Shown: piece after piece, positions 10,977-22,037 of the stretch
Numbering within the stretch: the stretch's first letter is position 1
Layout of the letters: each line of letters opens with the position of its first letter
Assembly: GCA_024509875.1 (NCBI GenBank)
Contig: JAMPIV010000304.1
Location: forward strand, 697,501 to 761,500
Direction: 5' to 3'
Origin: Oreohelix idahoensis
Taxonomy: Eukaryota; Mollusca; Gastropoda; Stylommatophora; Oreohelicidae
DNA length: 64,000 bases
Position numbers and translations under genes: made by a program
The notes under the pieces: model-generated
What the model was told of the DNA's origin: nothing
The model's database searches: none
The model's input: only the letters and a program-made list of their open reading frames with translations

Positions 10977-11829
10977 TGTTGCTGTCGTTTTTGACGGAGT
11001 CATAATGGGTAAATCTATTTAATACTTTTGTCGTTTTGACGGAGTCATATAGGTAAATCTATTTAATACTTTTGTTGTAAAACTTTGTTGGTCAAAGTTG
11101 GATAATTGGGTATTAACTTCTATGACAGGTTGTTTAAAGGGTTATCTTCTCTTTCTTTCAATCGTTGTCGTGGATCTGTCTGAACGATGCTCATTTTTAT
11201 GCTGTCTAGACATGCGCAGAGTTCTGAGCGCGAACTGTGGCTTCCGTCATCTAGATTGTGATCTGGGCTGTCGGACGACGATGTCCGTTGTGTTTTTCTC
11301 TAGATCATCATGGGGATTGGGAAGTTTCGATATGACTGAAATGTCAATGTTTTCCCCAGTGATCTTTTGTTAAGTGTGTATCCGGAAGATTCTGTATGAA
11401 GGTAAATGACATTCTTATTACTATGCCTTTGGCTACAGAACATTTGAAGTTACCTATCGGTGAGTGAAGCTCACAGATCTTGAGAGACAGAATTTCGTCT
11501 TTGCTTCTAGTTCTAGCCAAATGAGACTATATGTTTTCAAGTGAACAGAAGCCTAATGATGATGATAAATTATTGTGGACGCCACAGGTTGGCGGTATAT
11601 ATATATATATATATGTTTAGCATGGTTTGATCGTGCCTGCTAACAAAGGATTCATTTATTATCTATGTGAAGTCCTTGATCTCGTCGATTTGACTGTCCT
11701 GTTGATGCTACTGTCAGTTTCGTAAATAAATGTTTTAAACGTGCCAGCAGTCTTCGATTCATCATTGACTACTGCATGTGAGTGTATGGGTGCATTATTG
11801 ACTTTACTAAGAGCCTCAAGCATTCGTGT
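10977..11829 (+). repeat. 3' LTR of element 2, part 1 (interrupted by a LINE)
   Basis: Starts TGTTGCTGTCGTTTTTGACGG and matches the inverted LTR of element 1. It carries a 45-bp tandem duplication (10992-11036 and 11037-11080, each starting TGACGGAGTCAT), a short TA run at 11599-11614 and an AATAAATGTTTT block near 11725. It is cut at 11829 by the LINE insertion and resumes at about 16633. Confidence 0.75.
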
Positions 11830-11830
11830 C

Positions 11831-12712
11831 AATGAAATCAGCTATCTCAACAGAAATACTAACATAAGGAAAACAACAGTACACGTAGGGATAAACGATA
11901 GCACAAATGGATACACCATTAACCCATTAGACATCTCCAGAATGATTGACAACATAAAACAAAAATTCCCAAACACCTCCATATTTATCTCGTCAATAAT
12001 TCCACCCAGCTATGGTCAAGCACACCAAACTGTAGATATCAACAACAAGGTGCTATATAATTTCTGCACTAAACATCACATTTCTTTCATAAACAACACA
12101 CCTTTTTTCACATCAAAGTCAGGTGCACCAAAAAAGATGCTATATATAGATCAAGTCCACACTTCTAAGCTAGGGACGAGCTACCTAGCCAAAAATTTAA
12201 AGTTCCCCGAGAGGACTCACCACAAACACACATATTCGTCAGTCAGTGACACAAATTACACACTAAACTCAGTGAATCCACGCAGAACCCCTCATAACCA
12301 CTCATCGTCATCCACAGGTAATACTAATATATCTAGCAAAGCTATACCTACTCCCATCCTCCACCCTAATCTTTATGACCAAATGTTTCCCCCATTACCC
12401 ACACTACAGACACCCCCGCCACTACCTGCTCGACAGGCACAACTGGACAGATGGAAAGACTGGGCTACAAGTATGACCCGTTCTTCCTCTACATCAAGTA
12501 ACCACAACACAGGAACTACAGCTAGGAAATTGGACTTTCTTCATCCTGTCTCTAGCCGCCAAGAATGCCACTCTCATAGGTCGTATGTGCTACATCAGCT
12601 TAGGCAGTATAGCCCAGAAGTATTGATGCAGGCATTTCAGATGTCTTTATACGACTTTTCAGAACAAAATTCAGCGCACAAACACCAAGCTGTTGCAGAT
12701 AAACTCACTTAA
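11831..12712 (+). pseudogene. LINE ORF1 fragment with SGNH-esterase motifs
   Basis: The LINE-derived part starts at about codon 31 of an open frame that begins in flanking DNA at 11741. It shows TVHVGINDSTN, which fits block III (GxND) of SGNH/GDSL hydrolases, and IDQVHTSKLG, which fits the catalytic D-x-x-H block V. Block I, with the nucleophilic Ser, would lie in the missing 5' part. Ser/Thr/Pro/His-rich sequence follows (12210-12500), then a C-terminal segment ending at TAA. CR1- and L2-group ORF1 proteins often carry such an esterase; its role in retroposition is unsettled. Truncation makes this copy unable to supply full ORF1. Confidence 0.7.
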
Positions 12713-13078
12713 AAGCTGTATTTCAAACCAGCTTGGAGCTTAGTTCCCAGATTGACGCCTTCTCTCCGACTGCACCTTTGTATATTCGTGTTGAGGAAAA
12801 TTAGGAAATCCTCATAAAATTAACAAGCGTGGACCTTTAACTGTCCCGAAAAGAGGAATTCTCTACATTGACTGTGGTTGAAGTCAAAATATTCCTGTGT
12901 GCCGCACTTTTTGCACAGATTAAGATACGGTAAACAGTGTCCACGGACTTTAGAGAAATCTATTGCATTGTATATTTTATAACTTGTTTACAATTTTGTA
13001 TTAACCATTGTGTACTAACTTTATTGCTTCTTACTCATTCCTACTCCCCTCATTCTTTCTTTCCTATTGACTATTATC

Positions 13079-15931
13079 ATGTCCGATTGCAAAAACTCAA
13101 ATCAAAATATAGGCAATATCACTAATTCATGGCTTAAACTATCAGGGCTTAAAATTGGTCATTTAAACATTTACCACCTGCTAGGTAAGCTTCCTGAAGT
13201 CTCCACCTCTCTCCAACAAAACTTCCACATATTTGGTTTTTCTGAAACCCGTCTTAATGACAAAATTACAGATGAAGAAATTAGGATTAATGGATTCACC
13301 ACCATTCGCAGGGATCCTAACAGACAACATGAAACAGGGCTAGTTATATACATCTCAACATCTCTTCAGTACAGACGCCGTGATGATCTAGAACATACTG
13401 GCATTGAATGTATATGGCTGGAAATAAAACTCCCCAACCTGACCCCAGTTTTAATTGGTTACCTGTACCGAAACCCTAGCTCTTCTGCTGTATGGTTTGA
13501 CACATTCTCACGAATGATGGACAACGTTTGGGCTTCTTCGAAGGAAATTATTCTACTGGGAGATTTCAATATTGACCTTCACAAATCGAACAACACGTGG
13601 AATGATATCACCATCTCATACAACCTCACACAGTTAGTCAATCAACCCACGAGAGTAACAGATTCATCATCTACACTAATTGATCATATCTATACGACCT
13701 GCCCAGAAAACATTGTAGAATGCACAGTTACACGGACAGCAATAAGTGACCACTATCCTATTTGCTGTACCTGGACGAGAAAAGGGTTCAAAGCACCTAA
13801 AACGGAACATATCACAGTCCATTACAGGGATTTCAAAAACTTTAACCTTCAATTATTCCTACAAGACCTACAAATATCCCCTCTCTCATACGTGTACCAA
13901 CTTCCCTATCCAGAAGAAGCCATAACATACTGGACACAAACTTTTAACAATGTATTCGACAAACATGTTCCTATAAAGCAAGTTCGTGTTAAAAATATCA
14001 GAAAGACCCCATGGATAACAAACGAAATATTATCAACAATGAGAGAGCGGGACGAAGCACATAAGCTCAAAGATTTCAGCAGGTATCGGATGCTTAGAAA
14101 CAAAGTACAATACCTCATTCGTCAGGAAAAGAAACTACATTTCAGAAAGATGATTCAAGACAAAGCAAACAGTAAAGAAGTCTGGGCAGCCATTAGAACA
14201 CTAACACACAAAACAAAGTCACTAAACTCTTTACCAAAAAGCTGCTCCCTCACGGCTACTCATTTTAGTAACCACTTCAAAACAGAAATTAACCATCTCA
14301 AATCGACACTAAAGCCAATGGACTGCGATATTAGTAAACTGACCGCCTTCTGCAACACTGAACATACCATAACAGATCTTAGAGATATTCCTTTTCTAAC
14401 AGTACACGAAGTTCTCAAATATATCTTGGCATTAAAAAACAACAATTCATCTGGTCTTGATGGTATCAGCAATAAGATTCTACGTTACGCTGCACCCATC
14501 ATTTGCGACTCCTTAACCTATGTGTACAATCAATGTATTGCACACAACTACTTTCCCAGAGCATTTAAATCTGCCAAAGTGTATCCTCTCTATAAATCTG
14601 GCTCACATAGCGATCCCAACAGTTACAGACCAATATCCCTTCTATCATCTCTTTCAAAACCACTAGAGAAACACATTTACAACACCACATTTCAACACTT
14701 AACAACAAACAAACTGCTCATTGAGAGCCAGTCAGGTTTCAGACCCAAACATTCCTGTCACACAGCTCTCACCAAAATGGCAGATAACTGGCTGTCGAAC
14801 GTAAATGATGGGAAAATTGGTGGTGCTGTTTTTGTTGACTTCAAAAAAGCATTTGACATGATTGACCACACTATCTTGGTTCAAAAGTTGGAAACCCTCA
14901 GAATAGGCCCTAATCCACTAAACATCATCAAATCATTCCTGGGAGATCGACAACAGTTAGTGCTTCACAACAACTCGACATCAGATTTCTCGAAGATAGA
15001 TACAGGAGTACCGCAGGGTTCTATTCTTGGGCCCCTACTCTTCGCAATGTTCATCAACGACCTACCACTACATCTAAAATATTCAACATGTGACCTCTTT
15101 GCAGATGATTGTACTATCTACACTAGTGACAACGACTGCGTGGCACTTGAAATGACTCTTCAATGCGATGTAGACAATCTAACAAAATGGAGTAATATGA
15201 ATCGTATGCCATTAAACACAGCAAAAACGAAATCTATGTTGATTACCACCAGACAGAAACTCCTAAACTGCACCAAAAGATCGCTACAGGTACACGCGGA
15301 ATCAATACAAATTGAACATGTAACAGAACACAAAGTTCTAGGAATCACGATTGACCAGCACTTAACGTGGAACTCCCATGTACGGAATTTAACCAAACAC
15401 TTAGCTCAAAAGACGTACCAGCTAGCCAAAATAAAACACTTCTTAGACGCAGACACTAGACTATTGTTCTACACCTCACATATACAGACACATCTAGATT
15501 ACTGCTCTACACTATGGGATGGTTGCCCTGCTTCCACCTCAAAGAGACTGCACTCCCTGCATAAGAGAGCAATACGTCTGATCACCGATAATCGCACGAT
15601 ATCACACACAAGGACAGGAAAAGAACCCACAATACTGTCCCTGAAAAAACGTCTTCTCTACAACAAAGCCAAGCTGACCCACGCAATTCTATCAAACAAT
15701 GCTCCGCCGTACCTACGATCATTGTTTCAAACCAGTAGAAGAGAGGGACTACAATTACACCAGTTACGTCTGCCCAAACCTAGGATCGACCTGTTCAAAC
15801 AGAGTCTAGCCTACTCTGGAGCCTACTTATGGAACAGCCTTCCACACCACCTAAAAAGCCTACCTACACAATATTCATTTAACAAAGCACTTTTCAAACA
15901 CTTCCTAAACACTGATTATCTACCCCCATAG
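13079..15931 (+). CDS. LINE ORF2: APE endonuclease plus reverse transcriptase, intact
   Basis: 950 codons without a break. The first ATG in frame is 13079; the four codons before it start with TTG. Residues about 20-235 form an apurinic-type endonuclease with GFSETRLN, GDFNID and the AISDHYPI active-site block. RT spans about residues 480-760, with SYRPISLLSS, GFRPKHSC, VFVDFKKAFDMIDH, GVPQGSILGPLLF and the catalytic FADDCTIY (about 15098). A thumb with LGITIDQHLTW and a basic C-terminal domain follow; there is no RNase H. The protein would nick target DNA and reverse-transcribe the LINE RNA by target-primed reverse transcription in the nucleus. The intact frame in a decayed neighbourhood argues for a recent insertion. 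Clade (CR1 versus L2) is not certain. Confidence 0.9.
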   Translation: MSDCKNSNQNIGNITNSWLKLSGLKIGHLNIYHLLGKLPEVSTSLQQNFHIFGFSETRLNDKITDEEIRINGFTTIRRDPNRQHETGLVIYISTSLQYRRRDDLEHTGIECIWLEIKLPNLTPVLIGYLYRNPSSSAVWFDTFSRMMDNVWASSKEIILLGDFNIDLHKSNNTWNDITISYNLTQLVNQPTRVTDSSSTLIDHIYTTCPENIVECTVTRTAISDHYPICCTWTRKGFKAPKTEHITVHYRDFKNFNLQLFLQDLQISPLSYVYQLPYPEEAITYWTQTFNNVFDKHVPIKQVRVKNIRKTPWITNEILSTMRERDEAHKLKDFSRYRMLRNKVQYLIRQEKKLHFRKMIQDKANSKEVWAAIRTLTHKTKSLNSLPKSCSLTATHFSNHFKTEINHLKSTLKPMDCDISKLTAFCNTEHTITDLRDIPFLTVHEVLKYILALKNNNSSGLDGISNKILRYAAPIICDSLTYVYNQCIAHNYFPRAFKSAKVYPLYKSGSHSDPNSYRPISLLSSLSKPLEKHIYNTTFQHLTTNKLLIESQSGFRPKHSCHTALTKMADNWLSNVNDGKIGGAVFVDFKKAFDMIDHTILVQKLETLRIGPNPLNIIKSFLGDRQQLVLHNNSTSDFSKIDTGVPQGSILGPLLFAMFINDLPLHLKYSTCDLFADDCTIYTSDNDCVALEMTLQCDVDNLTKWSNMNRMPLNTAKTKSMLITTRQKLLNCTKRSLQVHAESIQIEHVTEHKVLGITIDQHLTWNSHVRNLTKHLAQKTYQLAKIKHFLDADTRLLFYTSHIQTHLDYCSTLWDGCPASTSKRLHSLHKRAIRLITDNRTISHTRTGKEPTILSLKKRLLYNKAKLTHAILSNNAPPYLRSLFQTSRREGLQLHQLRLPKPRIDLFKQSLAYSGAYLWNSLPHHLKSLPTQYSFNKALFKHFLNTDYLPP

Positions 15932-16625
15932 AAACATCATTTGCCTGTCAACATCTCATCCATAGGTCAACATTTCTTTTCCTCTTCCGCTAGTTTTTAA
16001 TGGGAATAATTTGTTTTATATCCATGTAATACTATTATATAATGTAATGTATGTGAGAATGTACCCGCATACCACTGTACTTTAGAGATGTGAATGTTTC
16101 CGTTTTTTTTTTAAACTGCTGAAAGACTTTTTCTGTTACAGAAGTGCGCAAGAAAGTGTTATTATTATTATTTCAATTTCCGCCAAGAATGTATGGATGT
16201 AAGCGAGAATGTGTTTTTGTAATTCTTGTATTGAGGATTGATGACACATTCAAAAATACTACAGATTAGACGTTTTGACCGCATAAGTGAGTGTCGGTAT
16301 ACATAACTTATTTATTTATTGTTTTGTTTATATTATTTTATTTTTTATTATTATTATTTTTCTTCAGTCACTATCTTGTTTATTTAAAAAAAAAAAACAA
16401 CCTAGGCTACTCATTTTTTATTATGATTGTATACTGTAGATGAATGCTGTTATGTTAACTTTATAATGTTGCATGCCTTTAAATTAATGCTTAAAGTGAT
16501 ATGTGGGAATGAAAGGGTATAGTATGCAAGATTAATGAGAGTGAAAGGGCAGAATGTTAGACGGGCCTGCGCGCCCAATTCTCAACCCTTCAAAAATAAA
16601 GTTCGTTCGTTCGTTCGTTCGTTCG

Positions 16626-16753
16626 TTCGTGTTTTCGTCTACACCCACACTCAGCACATCATAATACCAATATCACAGATCTACAACATGTACGCTGTTT
16701 ACTGTGAGTGATCATAGTACCCCTGGCAGTGCCTCACTCTGGTGGCCGTTACA
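16626..16753 (+). repeat. 3' LTR of element 2, part 2
   Basis: After the 7-bp target duplication the LTR resumes with CTACACCCACACTCAGC, matching the inverted copy near 3830, and ends GGCCGTTACA at 16753. Confidence 0.7.
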
Positions 16754-16905
16754 TTCCTGGCCGTTACATTTCTGGTGACCTACATCGACACCGCAACATT
16801 ACACAGTCCATGTGATAAACGACACGTTCACTCTGCCAGCTTTCACATCACTCATAAACAGTACGTTACATTTATGGTGGCCGTTACAAAACTGACGGTT
16901 ACACT
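16754..16905 (+). repeat. Leader start of a third LTR element with repeated PBS-like motif
   Basis: Directly after the LTR, the motif GTTACATT(T/C)(C/A)TGG recurs at about 16748, 16762 and 16864, as in the leader of element 1 (minus strand near 3660-3745). A leader after a 3' LTR means the LTR is shared with a following, tandem element of which only about 150 bases remain. The next sequence is a LINE. Confidence 0.55.
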
Positions 16906-18745
16906 ATCCAAGGGCAAAACATTAATACAGTGCAAACCAGTCGATATCTAGGAATGATATTGGACCAATAGCTGAACTGGTGTAAACACATAGATAAACT
17001 AGTGGAGTCTTGCAGAGGATTGACTAACTTATTAAGATATTTGAAAGGTAATGGATGGGGTGCAAGCACTAAGACAATGCTCACTTTTTATAAATCTTTT
17101 ATTAGAGGAAAAATAGATTATGGAAGTATAATATATGACTCTGCTGCACACAGTAACAAGATTAAATTAGACAAATTCAGCATCAGGCTTTATGTACAAT
17201 AGCAGGTGCAATCAGATCAACATCAATGGGAGCTATAGAGGTGGCTTAGGAATTTTACCCTTAGAATTACGGAGAAAGGAGTTAAGACTAAATTACATAA
17301 ACAGAGTTATGTTAGATACGTCTCACCCAGCACATACAGCTTTTACCAGATGCCAACTAACAACTCAATCCAAGCCAATGAATACCACTAGATACCCTAC
17401 AGGATGGAAGTGTATGGAGGAAATTGTCCATCTGGGTACATTAATTACATCAATTAATAACAGTTGTGAATACAAGCCAGTGATTCCGCCCTGGGAGATC
17501 AAGAAACCAGACACGGACTACCACCTAGCAGAAATACTTAAGAAAACAAATAATATAGAAAATGTTAAAAACACAGCCAATAAATATATAAAACAAATAT
17601 CAAAAGACAGCATTACTGTGTACACAGATGGGTCCAAGGGAGAGGATGGCAAATTGGGGATAGGAATATATATTCCAATGTGGAAAATGGCAAAAGAATA
17701 TAGCATCACCGAAAATACATCCACTTTCACTGCAGAGATGGTGGAAATACTAAAAGCACTAGAAATATATAATAACCCTCCCAAAAAACTAACAGTTTTA
17801 ACTGACTCTCTTCCAACAATTAAAGCACTTAGAAACTTACGAGAATGTAGTAGACCTGATATAGCAGAGGAGATATTTCTGGCTACTACATACTTATATT
17901 CCAGAGGATGTTCAGTCTTAATTGCTTGGATACCTTCACATGTTGGCATAGAAGGAAATGAAAAAGCAGATAAAGGGGCAAGAAAGGTAGATCTGATAAA
18001 AATCTAATAAATGTAAAGACGAGTAAATCAGAGATTAAGAGCTTAATTAAAGATTTAATAACAGATGAATGGAAAGTAGAGCGGGATAAAAATCTGAAAG
18101 GAAGGCATGCATATAAGATGTTTAAGGCTCCAACAAGAAAATGTCAGATATCTAGGGAATTGAAAATTCCCAGTAATAAGAAACTTCCCAGACTACACCT
18201 GGGAAAAGGCTATTTCAGAATAGAAGAACCTTACTGTGCAGGATGTCTTCAAGACAATAATATAGAAAAATTTCTTGTTAAAATGTAAGAGGTATGAACA
18301 AATGAGAATACCAATATTCTTCTTCTTCTTCGTTCGCCCTGAAAAGGACGGTGGTTGCGTTGTGTCTGTTTACAACGTAGCTGTGATATCTGCTCCTTTC
18401 GGTCGACACATCCGACTTCTGCACGGCATTTTTAGGATCGGGTTTGCCTTCCCATTGCGATCCGAGCTCGCTCAGCCAGACTGCATTGCTGCAGGCTGTT
18501 TCCAGGACCACCACGTGGAGGTGGAGCACGGTCTTGACCAGCTCGGTTCGCTGGTCCTGACGCAGGCAGTCAAGCTATGAGTCGCTGACTGCGGTCTCTA
18601 TTGCTGCGTCTTCTGGTCCCATATCAATATTCGATTATTTGCAAGCATCCAACTTACCTATAAATATGGAAGAGGTGTTAAGAATAGACAGACCTAGGGA
18701 ACTGTATAATATAGTCAAACAATATTTAACATGAACAAAGGTTAA
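16906..18745 (+). pseudogene. RNase-H-bearing LINE, 5'-truncated and decayed
   Basis: The fragment opens in the RT thumb (SRYLGMILDQ, near 16935), with stops at about 16972 and 17202. It continues through KIDYGSIIYDSA (17113) and GGLGILPLELRRKELRLNYI (17239). The frame 17192-18007 contains an RNase H domain: VYTDGSKGEDGKLGIGIYI, STFTAEMVEILKAL, VLTDSLPTIKAL and IPSHVGIEGNEKADKGA, so all four acidic motifs are present. Frame-broken C-terminal sequence follows, with a CAGC...C zinc-knuckle remnant near 18238. The element is interrupted at 18320-18620 and ends near 18745. RT followed by C-terminal RNase H fits I-like LINEs. Confidence 0.8.
18320..18620 (-). mobile_element. 301-bp retroposed insert with a GAA-repeat tail
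   Basis: Flanked by a 12-bp duplication with one mismatch, ATACCAATATTC (18308-18319) and ATATCAATATTC (18621-18632), inside the RNase-H LINE. On the minus strand it ends in a (GAA)n tail, as retroposons do; two RTE-like LINE fragments in this window also end in (GAA)n. It is either a SINE or a very short LINE 3' end. Its GC content is visibly higher than its surroundings. Confidence 0.75.
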
Positions 18746-19129
18746 TATATAGTTGTTGGGAATGTGAAGGTCTGATGCTGTTCTTACAATGCATATGACT
18801 TTTAACAGATGAAAGTCAATTAAATATCTGTTAAAGTCAGTTATATAACTGGAACAACCAGGCCTTTACACCCACCACTTTAATTTTATTCTTGTTCAGA
18901 GTTTCTTCTTGATTTTATTTATTTTTTATATTTTTTTATTTAACGTATAAGCATAATTGTGATTGCCCCTATTTACAATGATTTGACAAGTGTGATGCCA
19001 CTTTCTCATATCGGCAGTGTTTCATATTATTTGGAATTGAAAACAATATATATCCTAATTATAACCCATTAGAGGTTGAACGGGATATTTTCCTTCATTA
19101 ATTTTTTAAAAAAAGGACGGAAAATTTAA
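18746..19129. other. AT-rich stretch without a gene
   Basis: No coding signal. At 19060-19100 there is a short segment (CCATTAGAGGTTGAACGGG) that recurs inverted near 20095-20130 and weakly near 25370 and 35690, probably a dispersed repeat. Confidence 0.4.
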
Positions 19130-19560
19130 ACAAAAGGTAGAGCTACATGTGAAGAGATAAAAGCAATAATCAGAAATAATTATAGGGAAAAATAGCATAA
19201 AAAGTCTAAAGAGAATCTTGACCAGAACACACAGACTCCAATACTGCAGGACTATCCATACTATTTACCAAGAAGAGACCAAATGATAATTTTCAGACTA
19301 AGAACCGGCCATTGCAGACTCAAATACCACGTCACGGCACCACGTCCGTACGTCAAATTGAAAATCGGACAGACAGCTATGTGCTCACGCGGAGAGGACG
19401 AACAAACAGTAGAACACATTAAAACTCTCGGCAGCACACGAGGAGCAGGGCGGCAGCATGGCCTTCACCAACTCAGTTGAGAGAGAAACTGTACGGTGAC
19501 AAGAGAAGCCTGAGTCGGACCGCCAGCTGTATAAGAGAGATAGAAGTGGTTTTTGAGAGT
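19130..19560 (+). pseudogene. C-terminal fragment of another RNase-H LINE
   Basis: Translation across one stop gives an EEIKAIIRNNYREK-like helix, then PRRDQMIIFRLRTGH (about 19263-19307), then a degraded cysteine/histidine region with EQTVEHI (about 19402). The same IFRLRTGH...EQTTEHV arrangement is found downstream of RNase H in the LINE at 48.4-49.6 kb. Only the tail of the protein survives. Confidence 0.6.
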
Positions 19561-21080
19561 GAAGGAAGTTAAAAAGAGAAAAGCTAGCTAATTTTTTTCT
19601 TTTAACACGGAATACAGTAAGACATACCGCAGTCCTTTCATCATTTAAATGCTTGTCGACATTATTGTTAGTAAATGGGATCATGTCTAAGTTTCTCTTG
19701 ACGCATACTAGGTTGTGTTTTGTTGTAATGAAAAAAAACAACTTCATAGATAAATGGAAGAAAACAAGCATATGATAATTAAATGTGCCTTAGTAGGCCT
19801 ATATCTGCTTTTGCTTACTAAATCTTGATGTGTAACAGATATCATTGCCTATATTGTTACAAACAGTTGAATATAATGTTGAATGAATCTGATTAGACAT
19901 AATTTTAAAACTCATCCCAAACTCCTTGCACTTATATTTTAAAGTGTACCTACTGGCTGATAACGTTTCTTCCTTCAAGCCTCACGCCTCTCCTTCCCCC
20001 AACTTCCAAATTTAAACTTTCATTACATCTCCTTCCAGAGTAACCCCCTATTTTTATTTTAGTATTTTGTGTGTGTTTTTGTTTGAAGGAAAGCATCCCA
20101 TTCAACCTCTGACGGGTTAAAATTAGGATTTACAGTGTCTCAATGCTCATATAGTACGTTCAGTTGCCTATGTGCGAACATGGCATCAAATCTCCTATCC
20201 AATTATTGTAAACAGAGTAACTTATAATTTCCAAATTGAGTGTGCTTCCTTTCCTAGTTTGATAACCACTGCCCTAATACAAATATATTACATTTATACA
20301 TTTCATTCATTCATTCCTTACATGTTAGCTCTTTGTGGATCAAAGTCTTTCTGTCTGTTCTGTGCCACCTAGTCAAAGTCATTCCAGGTCTTGCTTATTC
20401 CTTTTATGTCTGTCTTTTATTTTATTTCAATAACATGTTACGTCGTTTTGGCGAGGCGCTTCCCGTTCAACGTAGACACGGGGTCTGTCGGTTATATCAG
20501 AGTGCATGTCCAAATATAAAAGTCCTTGTGGTCTGGTTATGTATTTATGTCTGTCTCAAATTCCCTTCTCCGTGTGTATTTGGTATTCCCCTATTTCTCT
20601 TACTTTGGGGATTCTAGAACAAGAATACCTTGTAAGGCTATCAACTGGGGTTTCTTCAATCTGTGTTCAATCCAACACCAGTATCTTTCTTCTCATATTT
20701 TGTTCCACTGGTATGTGTGTGGTTTTTACCACTAGTTCCACATTAGTGATATTGTGCCGCAACGGGCTATGGAATTCGGGACAGTAATTTATTTTCAACA
20801 TACGGGTTACTGCCACAGTTGCCTCAAGCTGGCAGAAAACATGAATGAAGTTGAAAGCTGCAACTAAGGTGGAGTGGGTTCAATTCTCTGCACAAGACCA
20901 ACAGACGGCTGACACTTGCAAGACTTGATCCAAGTGGGCTCGCCCTTCTTAGAGTGTAAAGGACATTGAGGGGCCGACATACTTGATCGACGGGGGACAA
21001 CTTCTGATGATCAGATTGCCTCCTGTTGTATCGCTCTGTATAGAGTTTCCTATTATCTTATTGTCATACCATCTCAGTCC
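19561..21080. other. Non-coding stretch
   Basis: Low-complexity T-rich sequence. Several ORFs of 60-130 codons (19385-20787) have no domain signature and hydrophobic or Cys-rich composition typical of chance frames. The dispersed segment noted near 19080 recurs inverted at about 20090-20130. Confidence 0.4.
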
Positions 21081-21084
21081 TTCT

Positions 21085-21345
21085 ATTATGTGCAAGCACC
21101 CACTGATAATCCCAGCTAGATGGTCCATGGTTCGATCCCCAGTTGAGGTGAGGTTTTTTTTACACCACAAACGGTTACGTGGTCGACCCAGCCTCATGAA
21201 TTGGGTACAAGAGCAACTTCTGGGAAGGTTAAGGCGGCCGGCTGTTGCTGACCACATTACCTCTAGTGTGCCGATGGTCAAGAAAATATAGGCCTAACAC
21301 CATATTCCCAATATGCCTCAATTGGCATGTAACGGGATTCTTTAT
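21085..21345 (+). mobile_element. tRNA-derived SINE, family S1, copy 1
   Basis: Has a B box (GGTTCGATCC, about 21131) and a body with GGTCGACCCAGCCTCATGAA, GGGAAGGTTAAGGCGG and CACCATATTCCCAATATG, ending TGTAACGGGATTC. A second copy in the opposite orientation lies at 29552-29770 and matches over the whole body. Confidence 0.75.
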
Positions 21346-21431
21346 CTTACCCAAAAATATACATCTGTAACTTCATGGTTGTCATTTTATTTATTAAATG
21401 AAATTGTCGTCATAATATATATTCTTACTTA

Positions 21432-22037
21432 CTTAGTCGTTCCCCTTCTACCGTGAAGTGTAGAGGTTTGGAAGAGAGAGCGCCAGACTATCCTATCGGC
21501 CGTCTTCCTCCTGGCCTGGTTCCATTCTAGTCCTCGGTCTTTCAAAGATAGTCTAATGTTGTCTTCCCAGCGGACTCTGGGTCGTCCTGGAGGTCTGGAT
21601 CCCTGGCTCTTTGTTTCCCATGCTTGTCGTGGTAGCCGATCTTCTCCCATTCTGCAGACATGGCCAAACCATCTTAGTTGGGACTGTTCTACTTGGGTCT
21701 GCAGGGGGTGGGATTTTAGGCCTTGACGTATCCCTATCGTCTGGTTGCGGATCATGTCTCTTCTTGTTACTTCAACCACCTTCCTCAGATACCTCATTTC
21801 TGAGGTTTGGATCTGGCTTTTGTGGGTTGTAGTCATTGCCCATGACTCGCATCCATATGTCAAGACTGGGACATAGGTGGAGCGGTATACAGCCATCTTC
21901 GTTTTCTTACCAACCTCTCTCTTGCTGAGGAATCCTCGATCTATGGCCTGAAAAAGTCTCCCAGCTGCTGCTTTTCGAGTGGCCAACTCTTCTTTGATGT
22001 CTCCCTTTCGGTCTATAATAGCTCCGAGGTATTTAAG
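21432..22037 (-). pseudogene. RTE-like LINE copy 1, C-terminal part and 3' tail
   Basis: The minus-strand frame 21429-21986 encodes the post-RT region: REVGKKTKMAVYRSTYVPVL, TYGCESWAM, LRWFGHVCRMGEDRLPRQA and GRPRVRWEDNI. This is the conserved C-terminal block of RTE-like and related endonuclease-RT LINEs. The 3' end is a TAAGTAAGTAAG tail. It matches the copy at 55.3-55.9 kb almost base for base. The upstream RT part lies at 23163-24290, separated by a foreign 1.1-kb segment. Confidence 0.8.

Larger units (their letters stand above)
11830..16625 (+). mobile_element. CR1/L2-group LINE, 5'-truncated, inserted in the LTR
   Basis: The LINE is flanked by the 7-bp duplication TTCGTGT (11823-11829 and 16626-16632). 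Removing it rejoins the LTR so that it lines up with the other LTR copy, which confirms both boundaries. Content: a partial ORF1, a complete ORF2, a 3' UTR with A/T-rich stretches, an AATAAA at about 16595 and a terminal GTTC microsatellite tail (16601-16630). Only the 5' end of ORF1 and any 5' UTR are missing. Confidence 0.85.

Noticed and set aside
10977..16753. Inverted repeats around element 2 as ends of a giant DNA transposon
   Set aside because: The repeats behave as LTRs: TG...CA ends, polyadenylation block, polypurine tract before one and leader after the other.
18278..18529. Protein-coding gene ending in poly-Glu
   Set aside because: The poly-Glu is the (GAA)n tail of a retroposed insert.
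20172..20787. Cluster of 60-90-codon plus-strand ORFs
   Set aside because: Overlapping hydrophobic frames in T-rich DNA with no family signature.
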